From Vallitaleaceae bacterium (GTDB lineage: Bacteria; Bacillota; Clostridia; Lachnospirales; Vallitaleaceae), in assembly GCA_028277605.1 (NCBI GenBank), contig JANQFZ010000068.1, positions 84,898 to 148,897 on the forward strand: 64,000 nucleotides of DNA, written 5' to 3'. The notes below the pieces were generated by a model. That model did not search any database. It was not told the DNA's origin and saw only the letters and a program-made list of their open reading frames with translations. A program made the position numbers and the translations under genes. Positions 19,049-27,618 of this stretch are shown here, in pieces; the stretch's first letter is position 1; the number at the start of each line of letters is the position of its first letter.

Positions 19049-19540
19049 ATGGAAGCAATAGAGATCACTATTTTTATTATGTTCGTGATAGGCATAGCTT
19101 TTATTATCATGAGTTTTATTGTGAAAGAGCGAATTCAAACTGTAAACACTATAATACCTTCAGTGTCTGCTAAAACCCAAGATTCTATGGATGCGTTTGA
19201 TGCTGTTTCAAAAGAAGTTAATGGAAAAATAATGGAGCTAAATGATTATACAGACTTTGTTCATAAAGAAATGGAAAACAAGCATAAAGAGCTTCTGTTT
19301 TTGTATCAACTCATTAGCGAAAAAGAAAAAGACATAACCTCAGACGATGTTAAGCAATTAAAAACCCACGTAAAAGAGACTCTAAAGCCTAAGCGTCAAA
19401 AAATATCCCTTAATGAAGGAAATAACCACAACAAAGCAATTATTAGTTTGTATCAACAAGGGTATAACGTTACTGAAATAGCAAAAAAGTTATCTATTGG
19501 AAAAGGAGAAGTTAAATTAGTAATCGACTTATTTAGATGA
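19049..19540 (+). CDS. SwrB-like (DUF6115-type) membrane protein with C-terminal helix-turn-helix
   Basis: The 163-residue product has one N-terminal membrane segment (about 3-24), a long charged coiled-coil region (about 35-125) and a C-terminal HTH-like motif (IISLYQQGYNVTEIAKKLSIGKG, spread over about 132-155). This layout matches SwrB (YlxL), which lies just after sigD in Bacillus subtilis and promotes flagellar type III export. The gene order sigD-fapA-x-this gene supports the link. Sequence identity could not be measured. Confidence 0.7.
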   Translation: MEAIEITIFIMFVIGIAFIIMSFIVKERIQTVNTIIPSVSAKTQDSMDAFDAVSKEVNGKIMELNDYTDFVHKEMENKHKELLFLYQLISEKEKDITSDDVKQLKTHVKETLKPKRQKISLNEGNNHNKAIISLYQQGYNVTEIAKKLSIGKGEVKLVIDLFR

Positions 19541-19551
19541 GGTGCTTGCAT

Positions 19552-20088
19552 ATGACTAAAAAATACTTTTTTAGAGGTTTAGGTGTGGGGATAATAGCAG
19601 CAACAGCTGTTTTTTTTATCATGATACGTTTTAATGATAATGAAAACAAATCTGTATCCTATAGTCAAAATGAAATCATTGAGAGAGCAAAAAAACTAGG
19701 AATGATATTTGTCAGTGAAGTAAAACCTAATAAAGAAAGCATTTTTACAGAAAACGAAATCATAAGAAAAGCAAAAAGTCTAGGGATGATTTATCCTGAG
19801 GAAGCAGAAGTACAAGAGAAAGAGATTAATGCAAACAATGAAAATATGGATACTATAAAAAACTCCAAAGATAGATTAGAGAATACAATAGAAATCACCA
19901 TACCTTTAGGAGCTTCATCAGAAGAAATAGCACAACTATTATTTGAACATAATGTCATAGATAATATGAAGACTTTTAATTCTTATATTTATAAAAAAGG
20001 TTACTCTAAAAAATTACCCTATGGTACCTATACATTCACTGAATCAATGACTATAGAGGACGTTATTCAGATATTTAGAAAACAATGA
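19552..20088 (+). CDS. Short MltG/YceG-like protein lacking the catalytic domain
   Basis: MltG is an endolytic murein transglycosylase. Here only 178 residues are present: an N-terminal membrane anchor (about 8-25), two related stretches with the pattern NEIIxxAKxLGMI (near 37-49 and 66-78), a charged linker, and a C-terminal LysM-like module typical of the start of MltG (IPLGASSEEIAQLL..LPYGTYTF). The catalytic YceG domain is absent. Start ATG 19552 lies 7 bases after GAGGTG; the in-frame ATG 19537 overlaps that site. Last gene before the rpsB promoter. Confidence 0.7.
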   Translation: MTKKYFFRGLGVGIIAATAVFFIMIRFNDNENKSVSYSQNEIIERAKKLGMIFVSEVKPNKESIFTENEIIRKAKSLGMIYPEEAEVQEKEINANNENMDTIKNSKDRLENTIEITIPLGASSEEIAQLLFEHNVIDNMKTFNSYIYKKGYSKKLPYGTYTFTESMTIEDVIQIFRKQ

Positions 20089-20108
20089 AATTCAAGTATT
20101 AAAACTAC

Positions 20109-20137
20109 TTGCCTATTGAGAGGGTTTATGATATACT
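20109..20137 (+). promoter_or_regulatory. Vegetative promoter of rpsB-tsf
   Basis: TTGCCT (20109-20114), 17-base spacer, TATACT (20132-20137): a good SigA-type promoter. Transcription would begin near 20144, leaving a leader of about 95 bases before the rpsB start codon. Confidence 0.75.
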
Positions 20138-20143
20138 ATCACT

Positions 20144-20235
20144 CGTGAAAATACACGCATCTAGATTTTTAGAAGGGTGCCAAACGGTCTTTTAAAAAGA
20201 TGAGAGATGCGGAAGCATAACCAAATGGAGGTAAG
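20144..20235 (+). promoter_or_regulatory. Structured rpsB leader (possible S2 autoregulatory element)
   Basis: The leader between the promoter and rpsB contains CGCATCT (20156-20162), which pairs perfectly with AGATGCG (20205-20211), enclosing about 40 bases with a smaller internal stem. The ribosome site GGAGGTAAG (20227-20235) lies just beyond. Structured S2 leaders that bind the protein are known in bacteria; assignment to that class is inference. Confidence 0.45.
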
Positions 20236-20238
20236 TCA

Positions 20239-20973
20239 ATGAGTGTAATATCCATGAAACAATTATTAGAAGCAGGTGTGCATTTTGGTCATCAGACAAG
20301 AAGATGGAATCCCAAAATGGCAGAGTACATTTATACTGAAAGAAACGGTATTTATATTATCGATCTTCAAAAAACAGTAAGAAAAATCGATGATGCGTAT
20401 AATGCTGTTAAACAAGTCATTGAAGAAGGCGGAAACATTCTTTTTGTTGGAACTAAAAAACAAGCTCAGGATTCTATAAAAGTAGAATCTGAACGTTGCG
20501 GTATGTATTATGTAAACCAAAGATGGTTAGGTGGTATGTTAACTAACTTCAAAACAATACAAGGTAGAATTAACCGTTTGAAGCAGTTAGAGAAAATGCA
20601 GGAAGATGGAACCTTTGATGTTCTTCCAAAAAAAGAGGTCATTAAGCTTAAACTACAAATGGAAAAGCTTGAAAAGAACCTAGGTGGAATCAAAGAAATG
20701 AAAGATTTGCCTGACTTAATGTTTATTGTTGATCCTAGAAAAGAACGTATTGCTATACAAGAAGCGCATATACTTGGCATACCAATTGTTGCTATTGTAG
20801 ATACTAATTGTGACCCTGAAGAAGTGGATTATGTTATTCCTGGTAATGACGATGCAATTCGTGCTGTTAAGCTTATTGTATCTAAAATGGCAGATGCTGT
20901 TATAGAAGCTAATCAGGGTGCTCAAACCAATATTGAAGAAACACCTAAAGAAAAAGTTCAAGCAAGCAAATAA
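20239..20973 (+). CDS. rpsB: 30S ribosomal protein S2
   Basis: Structural protein of the small ribosomal subunit. The 244 residues include the conserved N-terminal [20 protein letters not shown], the [18 protein letters not shown] stretch (about 93-110) and the [20 protein letters not shown] region (about 180-199). The C-terminal tail after about 225 is variable, as usual. Transcribed from its own promoter and leader, with tsf following after a small inserted repeat. Confidence 0.99.
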   Translation: MSVISMKQLLEAGVHFGHQTRRWNPKMAEYIYTERNGIYIIDLQKTVRKIDDAYNAVKQVIEEGGNILFVGTKKQAQDSIKVESERCGMYYVNQRWLGGMLTNFKTIQGRINRLKQLEKMQEDGTFDVLPKKEVIKLKLQMEKLEKNLGGIKEMKDLPDLMFIVDPRKERIAIQEAHILGIPIVAIVDTNCDPEEVDYVIPGNDDAIRAVKLIVSKMADAVIEANQGAQTNIEETPKEKVQASK

Positions 20974-20988
20974 TAATTAAATTTTTTG

Positions 20989-21108
20989 GGGGCTGTCTCC
21001 AAATACATTTTTTACCCTTCAAGGAATGCGCTGTATTCGATAGAATATTAAATAATCGTATAGTCCTTAAACGATGGCCGTCAATAAAATGTATTTAGAG
21101 ACAGCCCC
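20989..21108. mobile_element. 120-bp MITE with 23-bp terminal inverted repeats
   Basis: The element begins GGGGCTGTCTC and ends GAGACAGCCCC. Arms 20989-21011 and 21086-21108 match over 23 bases with one mismatch; the 74-bp interior has no ORF. These ends resemble the terminal repeats of IS1182-type insertion sequences, so it is probably a non-autonomous derivative. It fills the gap between rpsB and tsf. No target duplication is clear. As RNA it would form a strong hairpin. Confidence 0.8.
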
Positions 21109-21153
21109 AATTGTATAATAAATTCTAAGAAAAAGTTTGGAGGTTTTTATAGT

Positions 21154-22077
21154 ATGGCAGTTACAGCAAGTATGGTTAAAGAGCTTAGACAAAGAACAGG
21201 TGCTGGAATGATGGATTGTAAAAAAGCCCTGACAGAAAAAGATGGTGATTTAGAAAAAGCGATTGAGTTACTAAGAGAAAAAGGATTGGCTAAGGCTGCT
21301 AAAAAAGCAGGTAGAATCGCGGCAGAAGGTTTAGTACAAGCTTGTGTTACAGACGATGGTAAAACAGCTGCTTTAGTTGAAGTAAATAGTGAAACAGATT
21401 TTGTTGCAAAAAATGAAGATTTTAAGACATATGTATTGGATGTAGCTGTTCAGGCTTCCAAAACTAATGCCTCTGATTTACAAGCATTTATGGAAGAACC
21501 TTGGTTAAAAGATGAAAGTAAATCCGTCAAAGAAATTCTAACAGACAAAATTGTGAAAATTGGAGAAAACATTTCAATAAGACGCTTTGAAAAGGTGGTT
21601 ACAGATGGTTTTGTAACTTCTTATATACATGGTGGAGGTCGAATAGGTGTACTTGTAGAACTTGGCTGTGACAGCATCAACGATGCTGTAAAGGCATGTG
21701 CTAAGAATATAGCTATGCAGGTTGCAGCTGTGTATCCTAAGTATGTTAGTAGAGACGAGATGCCAGAAGAACAAATAGAAAAAGAAAAGCAATTGTTAAA
21801 GACCCAGGCTATGAACGAAAATCCAGACAAACCAGAGCATATTATTGATAAAATGATAATAGGTCGTTTAAATAAACAGTTAAAGGAAATATGTCTAATG
21901 GATCAGCCCTATGTAAAGGATCCAGATTTAACAGTTGATAGATACCTTAAGTCCTGTTCAAAAGAAGCGGGCTCTGCTCTAACAATCAAAAGTTTTAAAA
22001 GGTTTGAAACGGGTGAAGGTCTCCAAAAAAGAGAAGAGAACTTTGCTGATGAAGTTGCTAAGCAAATGCAAAAATAG
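21154..22077 (+). CDS. tsf: Translation elongation factor Ts
   Basis: EF-Ts exchanges GDP for GTP on EF-Tu. The 307-residue product has the N-terminal UBA-like domain (VKELRQRTGAGMMDCKKAL), the TDFVAKN core motif (about 79-85) and the dimerisation/coiled-coil region. Length is typical of clostridia. Start follows GGAGG. It pairs with rpsB as in most bacteria, despite the insertion between them. Confidence 0.99.
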   Translation: MAVTASMVKELRQRTGAGMMDCKKALTEKDGDLEKAIELLREKGLAKAAKKAGRIAAEGLVQACVTDDGKTAALVEVNSETDFVAKNEDFKTYVLDVAVQASKTNASDLQAFMEEPWLKDESKSVKEILTDKIVKIGENISIRRFEKVVTDGFVTSYIHGGGRIGVLVELGCDSINDAVKACAKNIAMQVAAVYPKYVSRDEMPEEQIEKEKQLLKTQAMNENPDKPEHIIDKMIIGRLNKQLKEICLMDQPYVKDPDLTVDRYLKSCSKEAGSALTIKSFKRFETGEGLQKREENFADEVAKQMQK

Positions 22078-22097
22078 TGCTTTTTGGTTAGTATAAC

Positions 22098-22130
22098 AAA
22101 AAAGAAACACGATGTGTTTCTTTTTTTTGG
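22098..22130 (+). terminator. Rho-independent terminator after tsf
   Basis: AAAAAAGAAACAC (22098-22110) pairs with GTGTTTCTTTTTT (22114-22126) over a 3-base loop, followed by more T residues. It ends the rpsB-tsf transcript 20 bp after the tsf stop and could read in both directions. Confidence 0.85.
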
Positions 22131-22198
22131 AAAGAAATATTAAAATTATATAGAAAAAAACTTGAAGGTATGATAAATTATAGTTTAGAGGTGTTAAA

Positions 22199-22909
22199 AT
22201 GAGCAAATATAATAGAGTATTACTTAAATTAAGTGGAGAAGCATTGTCTGGTAGTAAGGGATTTGGATTTGATGAAGCAGTTGTATTAGAAGTTGGAAGG
22301 CAGGTCAAGAAGAGTATAGAAAAAGGCATTCAAATCGGTGTTGTAATCGGTGGCGGAAATATCTGGAGAGGTAGAAGTTGCGACCACATGGACAGAGTTA
22401 AAGCTGATCAGATTGGAATGATGGCAACCGTTATTAATGCTTTATATGTAGCAGAGATATTTAGAACCATAGGTTTGAAAACAGTTGTTCAAACACCTTT
22501 TAAAATAGGAACTGTCACAGAAGAATTCTCAAAGGATGCTACACTAGGGCATCTTAACAATGGCAGTGTAGTTTTTTTTGCTGGGGGCACAGGGCATCCA
22601 ATGTTTTCAACAGATACAGCTGCTGCGCTAAGGGCGATTGAGATAGAAGCAGATGTTATTTTACTTGCTAAGAATATTGATGGTATCTATGATGATGATC
22701 CTAAAACTAATCCTAATGCAAGAAAATATGACCACATTTCTTTAAAAGAAATTATCGATAAGAAATTAAAAGCATTAGATTTAACTGCTGCTATCATGTG
22801 CTTAGAAAATCATATGCCAATGATTGTATTTGGCTTATGTGAGTCTAATGGTATTACCTTGGCTATGAATGGAGAAACCAGCGGTACAGTAATTTTAGAT
22901 AATGAATAG
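22199..22909 (+). CDS. pyrH: UMP kinase
   Basis: Hexameric bacterial UMP kinase of the amino-acid kinase fold, making UDP from UMP for pyrimidine nucleotide supply. The 236 residues show the N-terminal RVLLKLSGEALSG loop, the VVIGGGNIWRG nucleotide loop and the FFAGGTGHPMFSTDTAAALRA region (split across about 126-146). Length is normal. Start ATG 22199 follows GAGGTG. Gene order tsf-pyrH-frr-uppS-cdsA-dxr-rseP is the classic Firmicute cluster. Confidence 0.98.
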   Translation: MSKYNRVLLKLSGEALSGSKGFGFDEAVVLEVGRQVKKSIEKGIQIGVVIGGGNIWRGRSCDHMDRVKADQIGMMATVINALYVAEIFRTIGLKTVVQTPFKIGTVTEEFSKDATLGHLNNGSVVFFAGGTGHPMFSTDTAAALRAIEIEADVILLAKNIDGIYDDDPKTNPNARKYDHISLKEIIDKKLKALDLTAAIMCLENHMPMIVFGLCESNGITLAMNGETSGTVILDNE

Positions 22910-23010
22910 ATATGATTAGAATTTTTTATGACTTATAGTTATAGCATATAGACTAAAACTAGATATAGGTTTAGATACTCCATAAGTAAATAAAAAATTG
23001 AAAGGAATGT

Positions 23011-23571
23011 ATGAAGATGAAGGATGAACTCAAAAAATATGAAAGCAAAATGCAAAAAACAATTCAAGCATTAGAGGATGAGTTTAATACCATAAGAGCT
23101 GGGCGTGCTAATCCACATATTTTAGACAAAGTTAAAGTAGACTACTATGGACAGCCTACACCAATTGAACAAGTAGGTAATGTCTCTATACCTGAACCAA
23201 GACTTATCCAGATCCAACCTTGGGACGCAAGTATTATTAAGCAGATTGAAAAAGCAATATTAGCTTCTGATGTAGGCATTACACCATCTAATGACGGCAA
23301 AGTCATTCGATTGGTTTTTCCTGAGCTGACAGAAGAAAGACGTAAGCAGTTGTCTAAAGAGGTTAAGAAAAAGGGAGAAGATGCTAAGGTTGCAGTAAGA
23401 AATATACGAAGAGATGCAATGGATTATTTTAAAAAGGCAGAAAAAAAACATGAGATTACTGAAGATGATTTAAGAGACTATGAGCATGAAATACAGACCT
23501 TAACAGACCAATTTATCAAGGATGTAGATAATCACATATCCAATAAAACACAGGATGTTTTACAGGTATAA
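23011..23571 (+). CDS. frr: Ribosome recycling factor
   Basis: RRF splits post-termination ribosomes with EF-G. The 186-residue product has the canonical FNTIRAGRANPHILD motif (about 26-40), DYYGQPTPIEQVGNV, and the C-terminal helix with EERRKQLSKEVKKKGEDAKV. A second in-frame ATG at 23017 would remove two residues; ATG 23011 fits better with AAAGGA. It follows pyrH by about 100 bp with no clear terminator. Confidence 0.98.
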   Translation: MKMKDELKKYESKMQKTIQALEDEFNTIRAGRANPHILDKVKVDYYGQPTPIEQVGNVSIPEPRLIQIQPWDASIIKQIEKAILASDVGITPSNDGKVIRLVFPELTEERRKQLSKEVKKKGEDAKVAVRNIRRDAMDYFKKAEKKHEITEDDLRDYEHEIQTLTDQFIKDVDNHISNKTQDVLQV

Positions 23572-23662
23572 CTCCATATTAGGAAGATGATTATGGTGTT
23601 CAATTAAAGAGAAAGCTCCTTAATAGGGGGTTTTCTTCCTTTGATTTTTAGGAGGCAGTTTT

Positions 23663-24400
23663 GTGGCTACGAAGGATGAACTTAAAAATTTAAAAATCCC
23701 AAAACATGTTGCTATTATCATGGATGGCAATGGGAGATGGGCTACAGGTAAAGGTAAATCAAGACAATATGGACATAAAACAGGAAGCAAAACTCTAGAA
23801 ACCATTTGTGATGATGCTTATAGCTTAGGGATCCAATATATGACTGTATATGCCTTTTCAACAGAGAATTGGATAAGACCTGCTAAAGAAGTTCATTATT
23901 TAATGCATTTATTACGTCATTACTTAAAAGACAGCATTAAAAAGTCAAAAAAAGATAATATACGTATTCGTGTAATAGGCAATGTTCAAGGATTAGACAA
24001 TGATATTATAGAAAAAATTCAAACCCTTGAATCGTCATCAAGTACTAATACTGGGTTGAATCTTCAAATTGCTTTAAATTATGGAGGACGGAATGAAATT
24101 ATACGTTCTATAAAAAAAATCTATCATGATATAGAAAACAATCAACTTCATATAGAGGATGTTAATGAGGAATTATTTAATCATTATCTAGATACACAGG
24201 ATATTCCTGACCCTGATTTGTTAATAAGAACCAGCGGCGAATGGCGTATTAGTAATTTTTTATTATGGCAGCTCGCCTATACTGAGTTTTATTTCATTGA
24301 CAAACATTGGCCTGATTTTACTCATACAGATCTTATACAAGCCATTAAGTATTATAATAGCAAGCACAGGAGATATGGGGGATTAGTAAATGAAGCGTAG
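23663..24400 (+). CDS. uppS: Undecaprenyl diphosphate synthase (isoprenyl transferase)
   Basis: Cis-prenyltransferase making the undecaprenyl carrier for cell-wall synthesis. GTG 23663, 7 bases after GGAGG, gives 245 residues. Present are the active-site HVAIIMDGNGRWA motif (about 15-27), the YAFSTENW motif and the C-terminal RTSGEWRISNFLLWQ..TEFYF stretch. In most homologues the last motif reads SGE-R-SNF, as here. It overlaps cdsA by 11 bp. Confidence 0.97.
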   Translation: MATKDELKNLKIPKHVAIIMDGNGRWATGKGKSRQYGHKTGSKTLETICDDAYSLGIQYMTVYAFSTENWIRPAKEVHYLMHLLRHYLKDSIKKSKKDNIRIRVIGNVQGLDNDIIEKIQTLESSSSTNTGLNLQIALNYGGRNEIIRSIKKIYHDIENNQLHIEDVNEELFNHYLDTQDIPDPDLLIRTSGEWRISNFLLWQLAYTEFYFIDKHWPDFTHTDLIQAIKYYNSKHRRYGGLVNEA

Positions 24401-25196
24401 AATAATTACAGGACTTGTAGCATTACCTATTGCCGTTATTCCGCTTTTGTTGGGTCATGCTATTTTGATTGGTTTGATTTTTATTGTTTCTATTATTGGC
24501 TTATATGAATTTTATAAGGCCTATAATATTAGGAGTACGTTTTTAAAAGCTATGGGATATGTTTTAAGTATTATCTATTATTACTATATTGTTTTTGAAG
24601 GTTTAATAGCTTTTCAGGTCATGTTTGGTGCCTATATATTAATTCTATTAGCTTATTATGTTATTACCTATCCTAAATACGATCTGAAGGAGATTGCTAT
24701 TGTTTGCTTTGGATATATATATATTCCTTACTTGCTTTCTCATGTAGCTTTGATACGGATTGAACCAAAATATGGTGCATGGTTTGTATGGCTTATTTTT
24801 ATTGTTGCTTTTGGAAGTGATACATGTGCGTATTTTACAGGCAGACTATTTGGAAAGAGAAAACTAGCTAAGCAGTTAAGCCCAAATAAAACAGTTGAAG
24901 GTGCCATTGGAGGTGTCATTGGTTCCGTGCTTTTGTGCGTACTTTTTGGCATTATTCTAATGTCTATGGGTAAGTTTAATAATGATAGTCCTATATTAAT
25001 TTTATTAAGTATTATTGGTTTGGTTGGATCGGTTCTATCTCAAATTGGAGATTTAGCTGCATCAGCTATCAAAAGACAGGTAGGTATAAAGGATTTTGGA
25101 AATCTCTTACCAGGACATGGAGGGCTGTTAGATAGATTAGATAGTATTTTATTTACAGCACCATTTATTTATTACATTATGCAGTTTTTTATATAG
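24390..25196 (+). CDS. cdsA: Phosphatidate cytidylyltransferase
   Basis: Integral membrane enzyme making CDP-diacylglycerol for phospholipid synthesis. The 268-residue product has about eight membrane segments and the C-terminal CdsA signature (SQIGDLAASAIKRQVGIKDF followed by LPGHGGLLDRLDS, about 214-250), with the essential aspartates present. The start lies inside the 3' end of uppS. A palindromic repeat follows the gene. Confidence 0.97.
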   Translation: MKRRIITGLVALPIAVIPLLLGHAILIGLIFIVSIIGLYEFYKAYNIRSTFLKAMGYVLSIIYYYYIVFEGLIAFQVMFGAYILILLAYYVITYPKYDLKEIAIVCFGYIYIPYLLSHVALIRIEPKYGAWFVWLIFIVAFGSDTCAYFTGRLFGKRKLAKQLSPNKTVEGAIGGVIGSVLLCVLFGIILMSMGKFNNDSPILILLSIIGLVGSVLSQIGDLAASAIKRQVGIKDFGNLLPGHGGLLDRLDSILFTAPFIYYIMQFFI

Positions 25197-25215
25197 TTTT
25201 TAATTTATTTTGACA

Positions 25216-25281
25216 AAGGGTTAATCGTATTAGCTTCGCTGGTTCTTTTAGGGGGTTATGGAGTTAATACTATTAGCCCTT
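25216..25281 (-). repeat. Palindromic repeat family, internally deleted copy
   Basis: Outer arms 25216-25232 and 25265-25281 are complementary with one G-U pair and one mismatch. Read on the minus strand, the interior begins like the fuller copies (TTAACTCCATAACCCCCTAAA) but lacks the second half of the inner hairpin and the conserved CGCTCCACTCCTGTTCCGCT core. It lies between cdsA and the dxr promoter and could act as a terminator. Confidence 0.7.
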
Positions 25282-25312
25282 GAATTATTGCATAACTCAA
25301 ACTAAGTATGCA

Positions 25313-25341
25313 TTGACATTTCATAAAAAGTAGATGATAAT
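25313..25341 (+). promoter_or_regulatory. Vegetative promoter of dxr operon
   Basis: TTGACA (25313-25318), 17-base spacer, GATAAT (25336-25341). This overlaps the upstream candidate start at 25334, supporting the start at 25364. It indicates that dxr-rseP can be transcribed apart from cdsA. Confidence 0.75.
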
Positions 25342-25363
25342 TATTACTAGATGGGGTGAAAGC

Positions 25364-26503
25364 ATGAAAAGAATTGCAATCTTAGGTTCTACGGGTTCTA
25401 TTGGATGTCAGACCTTGGATATTGTGATGCGAAATGATGATATACAAGTAATGGGTTTAACCGCTCATACGAATATTGACCTATTAGAACAACAAATTCA
25501 TGCCGTACATCCTAAGGTAGTTGCTGTTATGGATAAAGATAAGGCGGCAATACTTAAGAATAGGGTGGGAAATCAAGTTCAAGTACTTGCTGGACTTGAT
25601 GGGTTAATAGAAGTAGCAGCTTTTGAAGGAGTAGATTTAGTTGTTACAGCGGTTGTAGGTATGATAGGTATACAACCTACCGTTAGCGCCATAAAAGCTG
25701 GTAAAGATATTGCACTAGCAAATAAGGAAGCATTAGTAACAGCTGGTGAGTTAATCATGAACTTAGTTGAACAGTATCAGGTTCAATTATTACCTGTTGA
25801 TAGTGAGCATTCAGCTATTTTTCAATGCTTAAATGGTGAAAATAGTCGTCAAATCAACAAGGTAATTCTTACAGGATCAGGTGGTCCTTTTAGAGGTATG
25901 AAGGAAAGGGATTTTTCTAATATAACGGTAGAACAAGCACTTAAGCATCCTACTTACTCCATGGGCAAAAAAATATCGATTGATTCTGCTACATTAATGA
26001 ATAAAGGATTAGAAGTTATAGAAGCCAGTTGGCTATTTCATTTAAAACCTAGCGAAATTGACGTCATCATTCATCCTCAGAGTATCATTCATTCAATGAT
26101 TGAATTTATAGATGGTTCCGTCATGGCTCAAATGGGTCTCCCAAATATGAAGGTACCGATTCAATATGCTTTATTCTATCCTGATAGAAAACCCAACAGC
26201 TGTAAAAGATTAAATCTTGCTGAGATGAGTCAGTTGACATTTGAAGAACCAGATGTCACGTCCTTTAGGTGTTTACAGTTAGCTTATCATGCACTTGAAA
26301 TTGGTGGAACGCTGCCCACAGTACTCAATGCAGCTAATGAATATGCTGTTTCAAAATTTCTAAAACAACAACTTGACTTTAAAAATATACCTAAAATCAT
26401 TGAATATGCAATGGAGAGACATAAGGTTACTCCAATAACAGATGTGCAGAATGTCCTAGATACAGAGAAATGGACTTATGAATTAATAGAAAGCAGGTGG
26501 TAG
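25364..26503 (+). CDS. dxr: 1-deoxy-D-xylulose 5-phosphate reductoisomerase
   Basis: Second enzyme of the non-mevalonate isoprenoid pathway, using NADPH to make 2-C-methylerythritol 4-phosphate. ATG 25364 follows GGGGTGAAAGC and gives the conserved KRIAILGSTGSIG nucleotide-binding N-terminus. Other family signatures are ALANKEALVTAGE, LPVDSEHSAIFQCL (metal-binding D and E), LTGSGGPF and the KISIDSATLMNKGLEVIEA stretch, with C-terminal NAANEYAV. About 379 residues, normal length. It overlaps nothing and is followed by rseP after 1 bp. Confidence 0.98.
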   Translation: MKRIAILGSTGSIGCQTLDIVMRNDDIQVMGLTAHTNIDLLEQQIHAVHPKVVAVMDKDKAAILKNRVGNQVQVLAGLDGLIEVAAFEGVDLVVTAVVGMIGIQPTVSAIKAGKDIALANKEALVTAGELIMNLVEQYQVQLLPVDSEHSAIFQCLNGENSRQINKVILTGSGGPFRGMKERDFSNITVEQALKHPTYSMGKKISIDSATLMNKGLEVIEASWLFHLKPSEIDVIIHPQSIIHSMIEFIDGSVMAQMGLPNMKVPIQYALFYPDRKPNSCKRLNLAEMSQLTFEEPDVTSFRCLQLAYHALEIGGTLPTVLNAANEYAVSKFLKQQLDFKNIPKIIEYAMERHKVTPITDVQNVLDTEKWTYELIESRW

Positions 26504-26504
26504 T

Positions 26505-27533
26505 ATGAATATAATTGTTGCTATACTTATATTTGGACTTATAGTACTTGTTCACGAGTACGGTCATTTTATAGTTGCTGTAAAGAACGGTATACTTGTT
26601 GAGGAATTTGCCATTGGGATGGGACCTAAACTTGCAGGTATAAAAAGAGGAGATACTCTTTATTCTATTAGACTTCTACCTTTTGGTGGATATTGTAAGA
26701 TGCTTGGAGAAGATCAAGAGGTAGATGATAAAAGATCTTTTTCTAGTCAATCTGTCTGGGCTAGAATAGCTGTAGTAGTTGCTGGTCCTTTTTTCAATTT
26801 TATCTTAGCTTTTGTTTTTGCCTTTATTTTTACCATCATAGCAGGAAATCAAACAACCGTTATTGATAGTATTGTACCTGATTCGCCTGCGCAGCAAGCA
26901 GGACTTATGCCAGAGGATAAAATCATTAAGGTTAATGGGCATCGGTTAGTTTCTTTTAAAGAGATGAAATTTTATATTAGTGAAGCAAAAGGACAAGTAG
27001 TAACCATTCAATATTCTAGGGATGGTGTGAGTAATACAATTAATATTGTGCCTATGGAAACTGAAGATGGTTCATGGTTGATTGGCATCTCTCCTAAGTC
27101 TATTGATAAAGGAAATATTTTTCAGGTTATAAAAGCCAGTTTCCTAGAAATGGTATTTTGGATAAAGATGGTATTTATAAGCCTTGCAAGTTTAATTGCA
27201 GGAAATGTCTCAGCTAAACAATTATCAGGACCTGTTGGTATTGTCGGCTTTATTAGTCAAGGCTATAAAGAAAGTGTGAAAAATGGTTTATTATCCGTTA
27301 TACAAACGATATCCTTTTACATTGTTTTACTTAGTGCTAACCTAGGTATTGTTAATCTACTGCCTATACCAGCACTTGACGGTGGAAGGCTTGTATTTTT
27401 ACTTATAGAAGCAGTAAGAGGGAAACCTATTAATCAAAAAAGAGAAGGTTTTGTACATTTTATAGGTTTTGTTTTGCTCATGGTGCTGATGGTCTTTATG
27501 GTCTTTAATGATGCTAGGAATTGGTTTTTTTAG
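26505..27533 (+). CDS. rseP: Site-2 zinc metalloprotease RseP/RasP (M50)
   Basis: Intramembrane protease that cleaves anti-sigma factors and signal-peptide remnants. The 342-residue product has the zinc motif HEYGH (residues 17-21) in the first membrane helix, a PDZ domain (about 120-195), and the second active-site motif NLLPIPALDGGR with its zinc-binding Asp. Four membrane segments. All catalytic residues are present, unlike the paralogue at 53.7 kb. Start follows AGGTGG. Confidence 0.97.
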   Translation: MNIIVAILIFGLIVLVHEYGHFIVAVKNGILVEEFAIGMGPKLAGIKRGDTLYSIRLLPFGGYCKMLGEDQEVDDKRSFSSQSVWARIAVVVAGPFFNFILAFVFAFIFTIIAGNQTTVIDSIVPDSPAQQAGLMPEDKIIKVNGHRLVSFKEMKFYISEAKGQVVTIQYSRDGVSNTINIVPMETEDGSWLIGISPKSIDKGNIFQVIKASFLEMVFWIKMVFISLASLIAGNVSAKQLSGPVGIVGFISQGYKESVKNGLLSVIQTISFYIVLLSANLGIVNLLPIPALDGGRLVFLLIEAVRGKPINQKREGFVHFIGFVLLMVLMVFMVFNDARNWFF

Positions 27534-27545
27534 ACAACTCATATG

Positions 27546-27574
27546 AAAAAGGTAATCTTTGGATTGCCTTTTTT
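27546..27574 (+). terminator. Rho-independent terminator after rseP
   Basis: AAAAAGGTAATC (27546-27557) pairs with GATTGCCTTTTT (27562-27573) with one G-U pair, loop TTTG, ending in a T run. It lies 12 bp after the rseP stop. Confidence 0.8.
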
Positions 27575-27618
27575 AGTCTAACCTAAAAGTATCTTTATTC
27601 TATAAAGGAGGCTATTTT

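Noticed and set aside
23600..23640. Possible terminator between frr and uppS
   Set aside because: Stem needs several wobble pairs and bulges; the spacing suggests read-through into uppS.
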